Source: M55B129 sp964506505 (GTDB lineage Bacteria; Bacillota; Dethiobacteria; DTU022). Taken from it: DNA of 10,711 nucleotides. Under the pieces are notes generated by a model, which searched no databases, was not told the DNA's origin, and saw nothing but the letters and a program-made list of their open reading frames with translations. Shown one piece after another: positions 1 through 7,721 of this stretch. Position 1 is the stretch's first letter. The number at the start of each line of letters is the position of its first letter. Location: assembly GCA_964506505.1 (NCBI GenBank), contig CAZDKY010000043.1, forward strand, positions 1 through 10,711, in the 5' to 3' direction. The translations under genes and the position numbers were made by a program.

Positions 1-1212
1 AAAGTTTACATAACTGCCGAGTTCGTTGTCATACCAGCCGAATATTTTAGCGTGGGTTACCGGAATGTTGATATCCACATTTGATTCTACTCCGCATTCC
101 CGCAGGGTTGTCGCGTTGACGGGAATAAAACCTGTTCTGGTATGGGTCTCGGTTCCTTCAATGACAATGGCGGCAGAGAAGCCGGCCAGATCTGATGAAA
201 CGTTTTGCCTGTCACTGTATAAAAGCATGTCCTTCTGGGCTCCTTTGGCTGCTTTTCTGTATAGGTCATTGATCAGATTACGGTTCAGGAGCGGATCGCC
301 GGTTTCGGTTAAAAAGGTTTTAAAAGTAACATTGAGCATGATTAAAGATGAAGTGCTGATGGGGATACGAACCGAATCAGCCATGAAGCCAATATCTTTA
401 ATCTCAGGTATTATTTCTTCCAGGGCGGTGGCCGCTCCGGTAGTGGTGAGGATGATATTGTTAAAAACGGAGCGGTTCCTCCTCAGATCAGAATCATTAG
501 CTCTTGGCACTGCATCCAGGATTTTCTGATTGTTGGTAGCGGCATGAACGGTGGACATAGATGCTGTTACAATTTCTGAGGTTTCCCGGGTTTCAAGCAG
601 TGGTTTAATCATGTGAGCCAGGCCGGTTGTTGTGCAGCTGGCTGCCGAAATGATATGGTGTTTGGAAGGATCATATTTGACATGATTAATCCCATAGACG
701 AACATTCCACTATCGTCAGGGATCTTCTGGGCGTTATCGGAGATTTTAAAGGGAGCGCTCACAATCACCTTTTCGGCTCCGGCTTCCAGGTGGCCGCGGG
801 CACTGCCTTTTGCTTCGCCGGCAGGTGTTGCCGGATCAACGTATGCTCCGGTGCATTCTACTACCAGTTGGACCGTTTCCCTGGCCCAGTTTATATCACG
901 CGGATTTCGTGCTTCCATCAAAACCTTGATGGGCCGATCATTGATGGCGAATAAGCCTGTTTCCCGGTCGATGATCTGGACGGAGCAATTTTTGTTGGAA
1001 TAACCATAGAGGAACCGATCAAGGGATCCGTAAGTTGAATCTTTCAGTAGGTAATCGATTACATCTTCCAGTTCACGGCCGACTCTGCGGCCGGTATTTA
1101 AGACAAAACTTTCAAAGTGGCCTGCACTGAGATGGTTCCACAGGGTTAATTTGCCGATCCGTCCTATACCATTGATACCCAGTTTTTTCTTGCTTTCCAA
1201 GTGAATGCTCAC
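1..1212 (-). CDS. GAPDH-family dehydrogenase, long divergent form (3' end cut by window edge)
   Basis: This is probably a phosphorylating glyceraldehyde-3-phosphate dehydrogenase (G3P + NAD(P) + Pi to 1,3-bisphosphoglycerate), cytoplasmic. The 404 codons in the window contain the dinucleotide-binding motif GINGIGRIGK (about residues 12-21), the active-site segment SAASCTTTG with Cys193, a TVHAATNNQ segment with the likely catalytic His223, LRRNRSVFNN followed by TTTGAATAL, and WYDNELGSY from residue 393. No stop codon is reached, so the protein exceeds 404 residues against about 335 for ordinary GapA. Extra residues lie in the N-terminal half, around GRRVGRELEDVIDYLLKDS. That stretch resembles, from memory, the longer GapB-like enzymes of Pseudomonas. 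The start is GTG 1212: a TGA lies two codons upstream in frame, and AAAGGGGG sits 7 bases before it. The gene is 84 bases downstream of the dikinase and may be co-transcribed. The family is clear; the exact substrate and cofactor are not. Confidence 0.88.
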   Translation of the reverse strand, partial: MSIHLESKKKLGINGIGRIGKLTLWNHLSAGHFESFVLNTGRRVGRELEDVIDYLLKDSTYGSLDRFLYGYSNKNCSVQIIDRETGLFAINDRPIKVLMEARNPRDINWARETVQLVVECTGAYVDPATPAGEAKGSARGHLEAGAEKVIVSAPFKISDNAQKIPDDSGMFVYGINHVKYDPSKHHIISAASCTTTGLAHMIKPLLETRETSEIVTASMSTVHAATNNQKILDAVPRANDSDLRRNRSVFNNIILTTTGAATALEEIIPEIKDIGFMADSVRIPISTSSLIMLNVTFKTFLTETGDPLLNRNLINDLYRKAAKGAQKDMLLYSDRQNVSSDLAGFSAAIVIEGTETHTRTGFIPVNATTLRECGVESNVDINIPVTHAKIFGWYDNELGSYVNF

Positions 1213-1296
1213 CTGTCATCCCCCTTTACAAATTAAAATTTCTCCCATAATTTTATCTTTATTAATTGTTTTAAAAAGTTTCCTTTCCACAGTCTG

Positions 1297-4200
1297 TCAG
1301 GCATAACGAATGGGATAACTGCCATAATAGATACTGCCGATATTACCGTCTATGGAAATTGTTTCTCCTTTTTTTATGGTGTAGCCATTTATGGTGCAAT
1401 ACTTTTCTATATCGTTAACGACCAGGTTTTTACAATTTACGATGCAGACCTTGCCCAGTTTTTCTGCGGCGACTGCAGCATGAGAAGTAACCCCTCCCCT
1501 GCTGGTTACCAGTCCATCGCACATAAAAATCATTTGAATGTCATCGGGGACGGTATCAGGCCGGATTAAGATATGTTTTGCTTCAGGATATTGTTCTTTA
1601 TTGGCGACAAGGTCTTCCATGTCAAAACTGATTCTGCCGTTCATACATCCTCCCCCGACTCCGATGCCTTTGCCCAGAAAGATCATCTCATCGGGTGGGG
1701 TATCAAAGAGGGCAATTTTTTCGCGCGACATGATGTTTTGTTCGCGGATCTGAAGGATATAGAGATTTTCGGGGGAATCAGATTCGAAGGTAAATTCAAT
1801 TTCCTGGTTATTAAAGCCGTGTTTTTCAATTAGCTCGACTGCAATTTCCTGCAGACGTTTGTAGATGCGGGGGAAAGATTTTTCCAGTGAAATTTCGCTT
1901 TGGTGGTAATTGTCTTCCCGTTGGTTCTCGGAAATGGGCAGGGTATAGACAAGGCCGGATACGATATCTTCTCCCTGGCTGCAGGGAGTAAAATCACCGT
2001 AAAGATTAATACCCGGTTTTTTAAGCTTGGGATTGTGAGTAAAAACAACGCCCGATCCCGATCGCCTGGAGCGGTTTCCCATGACCATCTTTTGTACAAG
2101 AACCGCGGTGCCCCATTCATCGGCGATCTGGAGGTGTTTCCGGTAAGCAATGGTTCGTTCAGATGACCACGAATCGAAGATGGTGCCGATCGCCTGTTTA
2201 AGCTGCTCGAAGGGATCTCCGGGGATATCAACGCCGTGTTCGTCGAGTATCTTTTTATATTCAAGGGCCAATTCTTTCATCTGCTTATCGGTAAACGAAG
2301 CTTTTTTTTCAATATCATATTTTTCTTTTATATTTACCATTACTTCATCGAAAAGGTCACGATCAATACTGTGCGACATGCCCCAGCTTTGAATGAAGCG
2401 GCGATAGGAGTCCCATCCCATCCAGGCGGTATCCGGGTCTTTTTCAAGAACTGTGGCAATTTCGTCGTTCATACCGACATTAAGAAATGTTCTCATTGCT
2501 CCGGGCATGGAAATAGCAGTCCCTGAACGAACGGATAGAAGGAGCGGTTTTTGGGGGTTTCCGAATTGCAAACCTGTTTTCTCTTCCATCCTGGCCAGTT
2601 CTCCAGAGATCATCCGGTCGAGATCCTGATTCATGGAAGGATGATTGAAAATTGTCTCTTTGTGACGATATATTTCTGTAGTAAGGACAAAGCCGGGAGG
2701 AATGGGGAGCCCGTATGAAGTTAACTTTTTCAGGTAATAGGCTTTTGCTCCCAGAAACACCTGGTTATCCATCTGCAGTGTTTCATGGTCGAGAGGACTG
2801 ACGGCAAGATCAGGATTATAACTCATCATGTTGTTGATACGAGCTTCAGAATAATTTTCGAGCATGTTATTGATCATGTCCAGGGCATTGGAGATGAATT
2901 GATCCAGTTCCTGAACCAGAAATGCCGATGAAAGGATTTCCCGGTAAAAAATCTCCGATTCTCTGGCCACGATTTCCGGGGAATCACCAAATATTTGAGG
3001 GATAACCATGTTGATTGTTTCATCATAGACACGAATGAAATACTCATTGATCAGTTCTTTGATATGCTGGGCCATGAAACGGAAAATATTCAGGTACTGA
3101 CTGAGGGTTACACTGATTGAAGTGAGGCTGTAACGAAACATTTCCAGGGTCGAATTAAAATTTTGATTTACCATGCCATCGAGCTCGAGGCCTGTTTTGA
3201 ACAGGACCAATACTTCGTATATGTCGTTCAGCGTCTTTGCCGAAATATATTCCAGTTTGGTGTCTTCCAGTATTTTACACATCAAGCGTGATGCAACCTG
3301 TTCCAGCCTGTACATCAAACCTAGAGCTTCAAATTTGGGTTCCTTGTACTGCCCGTACATGGAAGGAATGCCGGCCGCAATATGGCGTTTGTGATAGATG
3401 TTTTCAATAGCTTCTGTCTTTTCCCGATCTAAAATCACTTCTTTTAACACTGTCATAAATTGATAAACCTGTTCCAGGGCTTTCCGGTATTGCTTACTAT
3501 CCATGAGTTCTGCGAGTTGTTTAATTTCGTTTCTGGTGAAGAAACGGCTGCGCAGTAAAAGGGATTTAACATTTTTAGTTTCAAAAGAATATTTCTCAAG
3601 CAGCAGCTGGTAAAGTTCAAGGAGAAAAAGCAGCCTTTTTTTATCCCTTTCTTTGACAGGGGAGATGGTATCCAGGAAGGCGCTCACTTCTTCTTCCGGA
3701 AGATTTAAGAAACCGGAATGGTCAACTCCTAAATGGTTACAGGCCGCTTTTATTAAATTGTGCGCACCTTTGTAAAGCTCGTCATTTTCGTTTAATGTAG
3801 AGGCTACATCGGAAGGAAGAAACTCAATCAAAGGCCTTTGTTCTCCGTTAAGCCAGTAACCGGCTACTCTTTTAACCAGTTCTATATGGGTATTATTGCT
3901 TTCTGCATGGACCTGTTTGCGTACGAAGTGAATGACCCGATCCTTGCGGTTCCCGATCTGATCTATTATTGTACTCACATCACGTAATTTACCTTCGGCG
4001 CCAATCTCGTTGAAATAAACCGGGAAAACTCTGGCCAGCTGTTTAACCTGTTTGTAAACGGGACTGATATCAGCATTTAAAAGCCTGGTTATGTCGCGCT
4101 GGAAAAGATCGGTATCGGATATGAATATGCCGCCGAGTTTTAGATTTACAACAAGGGCGGAGAGAAGTTTTTTAAATTTGTAGGGCGATGTTCCTATTAA

Positions 4201-5361
4201 ATCAAGCCAGATGCGGATGTTCTTGACATGATTGCCGTTTGCTTTTGTCTGCCAGTCCCCGCTTATCTCTAATTTACCCGGATAGATAAAGCCAAATTCG
4301 ATTAATTTTTGCATATAAAAGGCGGTTATTTCACGATTGTCAAGACTGATAATTTCCCTGCCAAGGGTGAACAGGCACTCAAGGACTGTATCTGTCTGCT
4401 GTTCTTTGAGTTCCCGGAATAAACCAAACAACATTTCGACAAAGCGGTATATTTCATTTTGCTCAAGTTCCGACAGTACAGTTTTCAAGAGACGATTCAA
4501 ATCGTAAAGGAGATGTTTTTTCAGTTGGATCATACCGGGTATGTGCAGAGCATAGATCAGGTAATATACTTTTTCGGCAGACAGCTCGAATACTTCGCTG
4601 AACTGCCGGAAATGATTGGCGATATCATTAAAGAAAGGTTTTGATTCGATATCTTCCCAATTATCGGCTTTCTCTATTTGCTCGGCCAGTTCTCTGAAAA
4701 AATCATTGCCGATCAATTTGATCCTATCCTGGTATATGGGCTGAAAGAGGTCCGCCTTACTTTCAAACCAGCTTTCGGCATCAGTCGTGCGGGACCAGTA
4801 AGCGCAGCTTTTCTGCAGAACTGCTTTGGTCAGTTGGCAAACCCGGTCCTGGAAGCGGAGCAGGGCGGCCGCCGAACCCAGGTATTTTTTGAAATAGCCG
4901 CCATTGCGTAAAAATATTTCTTCATAATCGACCATCCCTTTTTCAATTAGAGCGAGGCAGAGTTCAATTGCCCGATCAGGGAACTTTCTTTCTTTAATTA
5001 GTCGATCAATAAATTTAAAAATAGTTTTTGCCAGTTGCTCCCGTTCTAGTTCATGGAGGTCCCTGTCCCACAAATCTTCAAAAGTTGAAGCCAGGAAAAG
5101 TACAGCTTCTTCTGAATCAGCAACAGAACAGTAGAGCCAGAGATCGGTGAGGCTGATTTCATGCAACTTATCTATTATGTACTGATAATTCGGATGTGGA
5201 TGATTGTATTCCACGAAGAGTTTTTCTGTCCTTTTGTGTATGCCCCAGTATTCTGAAGACAAATCAACAAACCACTGGTGCCTGTCAGGAAGCTCTTTAT
5301 GCCCCTGTTTGGTCTTGGCGAGGTTTACTTCCAGCGCTCTTGACTTAAAGCCCGCTTCCAT
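1297..5361 (-). CDS. PPDK-like dikinase without PEP/pyruvate barrel, with a large unknown N-terminal region
   Basis: The C-terminal third is clearly related to pyruvate phosphate dikinase. An ATP-grasp domain (about 865-1210) has GAKAYYL with Lys873, SVRSG with Arg945, SMPGAM, WDSYRRFIQ, SGSGVVFTHNP, and EIEF (Glu1187, Glu1189) with ILQIRE (Gln1204). A swivel domain (about 1220-1350) has the phosphorylatable histidine in TSRGGVTSHAAV (His1294). In PPDK an approximately 350-residue PEP/pyruvate barrel follows; here the protein stops 60 residues after His1294. Residues 1-860 match no family I recognise. They look soluble and alpha-helical, without signal peptide or membrane segments, and include a distinctive GIPSMYGQYKEPKFEALG segment at 664. 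ATP binding and autophosphorylation of His1294 are expected from the intact motifs; the final acceptor is unknown. Alternatives are a glucan-dikinase-like or antibiotic-phosphotransferase-like enzyme. GAGGTG precedes ATG 5361 by about 6 bases. Confidence 0.85.
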   Translation of the reverse strand: MEAGFKSRALEVNLAKTKQGHKELPDRHQWFVDLSSEYWGIHKRTEKLFVEYNHPHPNYQYIIDKLHEISLTDLWLYCSVADSEEAVLFLASTFEDLWDRDLHELEREQLAKTIFKFIDRLIKERKFPDRAIELCLALIEKGMVDYEEIFLRNGGYFKKYLGSAAALLRFQDRVCQLTKAVLQKSCAYWSRTTDAESWFESKADLFQPIYQDRIKLIGNDFFRELAEQIEKADNWEDIESKPFFNDIANHFRQFSEVFELSAEKVYYLIYALHIPGMIQLKKHLLYDLNRLLKTVLSELEQNEIYRFVEMLFGLFRELKEQQTDTVLECLFTLGREIISLDNREITAFYMQKLIEFGFIYPGKLEISGDWQTKANGNHVKNIRIWLDLIGTSPYKFKKLLSALVVNLKLGGIFISDTDLFQRDITRLLNADISPVYKQVKQLARVFPVYFNEIGAEGKLRDVSTIIDQIGNRKDRVIHFVRKQVHAESNNTHIELVKRVAGYWLNGEQRPLIEFLPSDVASTLNENDELYKGAHNLIKAACNHLGVDHSGFLNLPEEEVSAFLDTISPVKERDKKRLLFLLELYQLLLEKYSFETKNVKSLLLRSRFFTRNEIKQLAELMDSKQYRKALEQVYQFMTVLKEVILDREKTEAIENIYHKRHIAAGIPSMYGQYKEPKFEALGLMYRLEQVASRLMCKILEDTKLEYISAKTLNDIYEVLVLFKTGLELDGMVNQNFNSTLEMFRYSLTSISVTLSQYLNIFRFMAQHIKELINEYFIRVYDETINMVIPQIFGDSPEIVARESEIFYREILSSAFLVQELDQFISNALDMINNMLENYSEARINNMMSYNPDLAVSPLDHETLQMDNQVFLGAKAYYLKKLTSYGLPIPPGFVLTTEIYRHKETIFNHPSMNQDLDRMISGELARMEEKTGLQFGNPQKPLLLSVRSGTAISMPGAMRTFLNVGMNDEIATVLEKDPDTAWMGWDSYRRFIQSWGMSHSIDRDLFDEVMVNIKEKYDIEKKASFTDKQMKELALEYKKILDEHGVDIPGDPFEQLKQAIGTIFDSWSSERTIAYRKHLQIADEWGTAVLVQKMVMGNRSRRSGSGVVFTHNPKLKKPGINLYGDFTPCSQGEDIVSGLVYTLPISENQREDNYHQSEISLEKSFPRIYKRLQEIAVELIEKHGFNNQEIEFTFESDSPENLYILQIREQNIMSREKIALFDTPPDEMIFLGKGIGVGGGCMNGRISFDMEDLVANKEQYPEAKHILIRPDTVPDDIQMIFMCDGLVTSRGGVTSHAAVAAEKLGKVCIVNCKNLVVNDIEKYCTINGYTIKKGETISIDGNIGSIYYGSYPIRYA

Positions 5362-5393
5362 AAATTCACCTCGTATAATAAAATTGCATTACT

Positions 5394-5431
5394 CTTGCAC
5401 AAGTTTTTATTTATCGTTATTAAAATGCAAG
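5394..5431. repeat. Inverted repeat CTTGCA/TGCAAG upstream of the dikinase gene
   Basis: Arms CTTGCA (5394-5399) and TGCAAG (5426-5431) flank a 26-base AT-rich loop, 33-70 bases upstream of the dikinase start. The left arm also lies in a small palindrome (CTTGCACAAG), and another TTGCA occurs at 5384-5388. This could be a regulator site or a leader hairpin, but arms this short can arise by chance. Confidence 0.25.
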
Positions 5432-5447
5432 CAGACGCTTTTTAGCT

Positions 5448-5463
5448 TGACTTCATATAGTCA
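5448..5463. repeat. Operator-like palindrome TGACT-N6-AGTCA
   Basis: A 5-base inverted repeat with a 6-base AT-rich centre lies just downstream of the predicted dikinase promoter (5487-5495), where a repressor could block elongation. Evidence is symmetry and position only. Confidence 0.25.
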
Positions 5464-5486
5464 GTCTCTTATTTGATTCTAATCTT

Positions 5487-5495
5487 AGTATAACA
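5487..5495 (-). promoter_or_regulatory. Possible extended -10 promoter for the dikinase gene
   Basis: On the minus strand the sequence reads TG-T-TATACT, a good extended -10 element with no convincing -35. Transcription would start near 5480 and leave a leader of about 120 bases before ATG 5361. That leader contains both short inverted repeats listed separately. Confidence 0.4.
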
Positions 5496-5551
5496 TGCTT
5501 AAGGCAGGATGGAACTTGAAAATTTTGTAATGAAACTATGCCGGTATTTAC

Positions 5552-5667
5552 ACGCTGGCAGCGTTTCTTAAATATCCGGGGATATTCGCCTGACAGGCTG
5601 GATAATTATATTTGCCTTCAGCGAGTCAGGTAGATATCAAAAATTTTCTGCAGGTTGACGCAGAAAA
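5552..5667. repeat. Run of four inverted repeats in the dikinase upstream spacer
   Basis: The 439-base gap 5362-5800 has no credible gene. It holds four adjacent inverted repeats. ACGCTG-G-CAGCGT is at 5552-5564 and AATATCC-GG-GGATATT at 5571-5586. A nested pair follows, CCTGAC/GTCAGG with AGGC/GCCT inside, at 5589-5630. TTTTCTGC-N8-GCAGAAAA is at 5644-5667. On the minus strand the last is followed directly by TTTTT and could be a second weak terminator. The array might be a structured RNA or a group of operators. The symmetry is directly visible; the function is not. Confidence 0.5.
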
Positions 5668-5719
5668 GATCTCTTTTGTCCCAGGCAGGTTAAAAGTCCT
5701 TTGATAGGGGAAAGGGGTT

Positions 5720-5750
5720 AAAAAGGCCCTGATCACAGTGGACCAGGGCT
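5720..5750 (-). terminator. Rho-independent terminator after the coiled-coil gene
   Basis: Read on the minus strand, a 6-bp GC-rich stem GCCCTG/CAGGGC (5749-5744 with 5731-5726) is followed, after one C, by TTTTT (5724-5720). It lies about 50 bases past the stop of the 96-residue coiled-coil gene and closes the apgM unit. Confidence 0.7.
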
Positions 5751-5800
5751 CGACAGAAAGTTTTTTGCAAATGCAGTTTTATTTTGCCGGGCGGTTGCCG

Positions 5801-6091
5801 TTATTCTTTAAATTTTGCAATGGCGTCATCAAAGCCGGATTTTAAAGATTCCAGCGCGGAATCAATTCCGCCTTTGAGCGATTTCCAGGCATCGCCGCTT
5901 GTTTCGGCAAGTTTGTTGAGTTTGGCCTGTCCTTCTTCAACCTTTATTTCAAGTTCTTTTATCTTTTTATCGGTTTCCAGCTTCACTTCCGCGTCTTTTC
6001 TCTTTGTTTTTGCCTTCATCTTATCCAGTTCCGCTTTCCACTCGTCCAGTTTAGCCTGTATTTTTTGGCGATACAGTTCTTTTTCTTCCAT
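5801..6091 (-). CDS. Small charged coiled-coil protein (96 aa)
   Basis: Function unknown. The protein is almost entirely charged and helical. Residues 1-62 are a heptad-like coiled coil rich in Lys and Glu (KLDEWKAELDKMKAKTK and onward). The C-terminal third, with SGDAWKSLKGGIDSALESLKSGF, looks like an amphipathic helix. It resembles small conserved coiled-coil proteins found in many bacteria, in which a Glu/Lys-rich helix is followed by a GDAWEDLK-like segment (recalled, not checked). There is no signal peptide, membrane segment, cysteine or histidine. A strong site AAAGGAGGG precedes the ATG by about 6 bases. It starts 49 bases after apgM and is followed by a clear terminator, so it is probably translated from the apgM transcript. 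A partner or scaffold role is possible, but nothing in the sequence fixes it. Confidence 0.85.
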   Translation of the reverse strand: MEEKELYRQKIQAKLDEWKAELDKMKAKTKRKDAEVKLETDKKIKELEIKVEEGQAKLNKLAETSGDAWKSLKGGIDSALESLKSGFDDAIAKFKE

Positions 6092-6140
6092 TTTTTATCC
6101 CTCCTTTATGCCAGAGTTGTTTAAACAGGGTTCAATATAA

Positions 6141-7349
6141 TCAGGCGCCAAATTTTATCAGGCGGTTGGCGTTGGCTGTCATCAGCGGCATTAATTCTGT
6201 TGTTTTGAAACGTGGCCCAAGAGAGCCGCTTACACAGGCCCGCTCGCCGAATTCAACCACATTATCACTGCGGCAGCATCCGGAGTGAAGAAGAACCGGC
6301 ACTGGATGCCAGGAGTGGGATTTGAGAAGAGCCGGTGTGGAATGGTCACCGGTTACTACTATCACATCAGGTTTCAGGTCCATAATATCAGGAATTATGC
6401 GGTCAACCTTTTCAATAATGGCTACTTTACGGTCGAAATCCCCGTCTTCACCGGCGCTGTCGGTTTCTTTAACATGGAAGTAAAAAAAGTCGTAATCTGT
6501 CCAGTGGTTTTTCAGGGTTTGCAGTTCATCTTCCAGGGTTGACCCTGTTTCAAGAATATCCATTCCTACCAGGCGTGATACACCCCTGTACATGGGATAT
6601 GCAGCAATGGCTGCCGACTTAAGACCGAAAACTTCTGGGAACAAAGGCCAATTGGGTTTTTGCGAAAAACCGCGCATCAAGACCATATTGGCAGGGCTTT
6701 CCTTGGCCAGAATTTCACCGGTTTTTTTAACGAACTCTTCGACCAGGGCGGCAGTCCGTTCAGCACTCGAAGAAATTGCTCTGGGCGGCAGCGGCTGCAA
6801 ACCGGTAACCTGCGGGTCCGTATCGGTCAGTTCGCCGGACAGGTTTTGGCCGCGTATGACCAGCAGGAAGCGGTAATCTTTAACCGGTTCAATAAAGAGC
6901 TCAACCCCCGGCAGGCTGATTTTTCGCAGTTTCTGACAAAGTTCTTGGTTTTTTTCGGTAGGGATGCGGCCGGCACGCCGGTCTATCACTATGCCTTCTT
7001 TATCGACAGTGCAAAAATTGCCCCTGGCGGTTACATCTCCATCCTGCAGAGTAAAGCCTATCCCCAGGGCAGATAGAACGCCGCGGCCTACCACATATTT
7101 GAAAGGATCATAGCCAAAAAGCGCCAGATGGGCAGGACCGCTGCCGGGGGTGATCCCTGCAGCGACCGGCTGGTGAAGGCCGCATATACCTTTCTTGGCC
7201 AGACTATCCAGATTAGGGGTTTCTGCTTTTTCCAGTTCCGTTAAATCACCGGGGTACATGGGCAAACCGCCCAGTCCGTCCATTACCAGCATGATCATTT
7301 TGCTTCCCGCCGGTTTAACCAGCTGTTTTATGGTTTGAAAAGCCATCAT
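6141..7349 (-). CDS. apgM: 2,3-bisphosphoglycerate-independent phosphoglycerate mutase, archaeal type
   Basis: Interconverts 3- and 2-phosphoglycerate in glycolysis and gluconeogenesis through a phosphoserine intermediate, with divalent metal ions, in the cytoplasm. It belongs to the alkaline-phosphatase superfamily. Metal-site residues appear in MLVMDGLGG (Asp24), the likely nucleophile is Ser70 in TPGSGPAHLALFGYDP, and further ligands are in HVKETDSAGEDGDF (Asp297), VTGDHSTP (Asp335, His336) and SHSWHPVP. The 402-residue length is normal for ApgM and shorter than the roughly 510-residue GpmI type. Archaeal members, as I recall them, have AGHDGDF where this protein has AGEDGDF; I believe many bacterial members share the Glu. 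ATG 7349 and ATG 7346 are both possible starts, with AGAAGGG 5 or 8 bases upstream. The gene has its own strong promoter (7441-7469) and leads a probable two-gene operon. Confidence 0.93.
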   Translation of the reverse strand: MMAFQTIKQLVKPAGSKMIMLVMDGLGGLPMYPGDLTELEKAETPNLDSLAKKGICGLHQPVAAGITPGSGPAHLALFGYDPFKYVVGRGVLSALGIGFTLQDGDVTARGNFCTVDKEGIVIDRRAGRIPTEKNQELCQKLRKISLPGVELFIEPVKDYRFLLVIRGQNLSGELTDTDPQVTGLQPLPPRAISSSAERTAALVEEFVKKTGEILAKESPANMVLMRGFSQKPNWPLFPEVFGLKSAAIAAYPMYRGVSRLVGMDILETGSTLEDELQTLKNHWTDYDFFYFHVKETDSAGEDGDFDRKVAIIEKVDRIIPDIMDLKPDVIVVTGDHSTPALLKSHSWHPVPVLLHSGCCRSDNVVEFGERACVSGSLGPRFKTTELMPLMTANANRLIKFGA

Positions 7350-7721
7350 AAATTCCCTTCTTCTTTTTCTCTGCCATCATCAAAGATCGGAGATTACTTA
7401 AGCTACCCGGGATAAATCTGTATCTGTAACCTGTATTATAATTATAGCAAAGTGGTGGTAAAGTAGCAAAGACAGCTATTATTTCCAGTACCTTCACCGT
7501 TACTGAAAAGACTTTTTCCTCTACTAATCGAACTACATCCATGAGGAATCTCTAACTCCTTATGAGGGATTTGTTACTGGTGAACATGAGGTTCCTTTTT
7601 CTTTACTTTTATTCCCTTTCTCTGCTAATCCCTTCAGTAACTTTACACCATGCTAAGCAATTGAAAGAAGATCCTCATTATATCGGAAATTCCCGGATTG
7701 CCCCGTTATTTCCTGTTCCCC
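7350..7721. other. Intergenic region between pfkA and apgM
   Basis: This 372-base spacer holds the apgM promoter and no convincing gene. A long-range inverted repeat pairs GTTACTGAA (7499-7507) with TTCAGTAAC (7633-7641). ATGAGG occurs three times on the plus strand between about 7541 and 7591. I found no clear terminator for pfkA, so some read-through into apgM is possible. Confidence 0.5.
7441..7469 (-). promoter_or_regulatory. Sigma-A-type promoter for apgM
   Basis: On the minus strand TTGCTA (7469-7464) is followed by exactly 17 bases and then TATAAT (7446-7441). The base triplet before the -10 gives TG-C-TATAAT, an extended -10. The start would be near 7434, leaving a leader of about 85 bases. 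This is one of the two best promoters in the window. Confidence 0.75.

Noticed and set aside
26..954. Plus-strand open frames across the GAPDH gene
   Set aside because: They lie opposite a gene with clear family motifs, lack ribosome sites and give low-complexity, Ser/Leu-rich translations.
1297..5361. Annotating the large gene as ordinary ppdK or PEP synthase
   Set aside because: The C-terminal PEP/pyruvate domain is missing and two thirds of the protein is unrelated to PPDK, so pyruvate as substrate is not supported.
5600..5615. TATAAT at 5610-5605 on the minus strand as a dikinase promoter
   Set aside because: No acceptable -35 lies 16-18 bases upstream; the extended -10 at 5487-5495 is a better, though still weak, candidate.
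5784..6140. Plus-strand 118-residue frame opposite the coiled-coil gene
   Set aside because: Its Ser/Phe-rich sequence is the mirror of Lys/Glu codons on the other strand; the minus-strand frame has the strong ribosome site and a terminator.
7315..7542. Minus-strand 75-residue open frame between pfkA and apgM
   Set aside because: It contains the strong apgM promoter, overlaps the apgM start, has its only GGAG about 15 bases from the ATG, and its residues look random.
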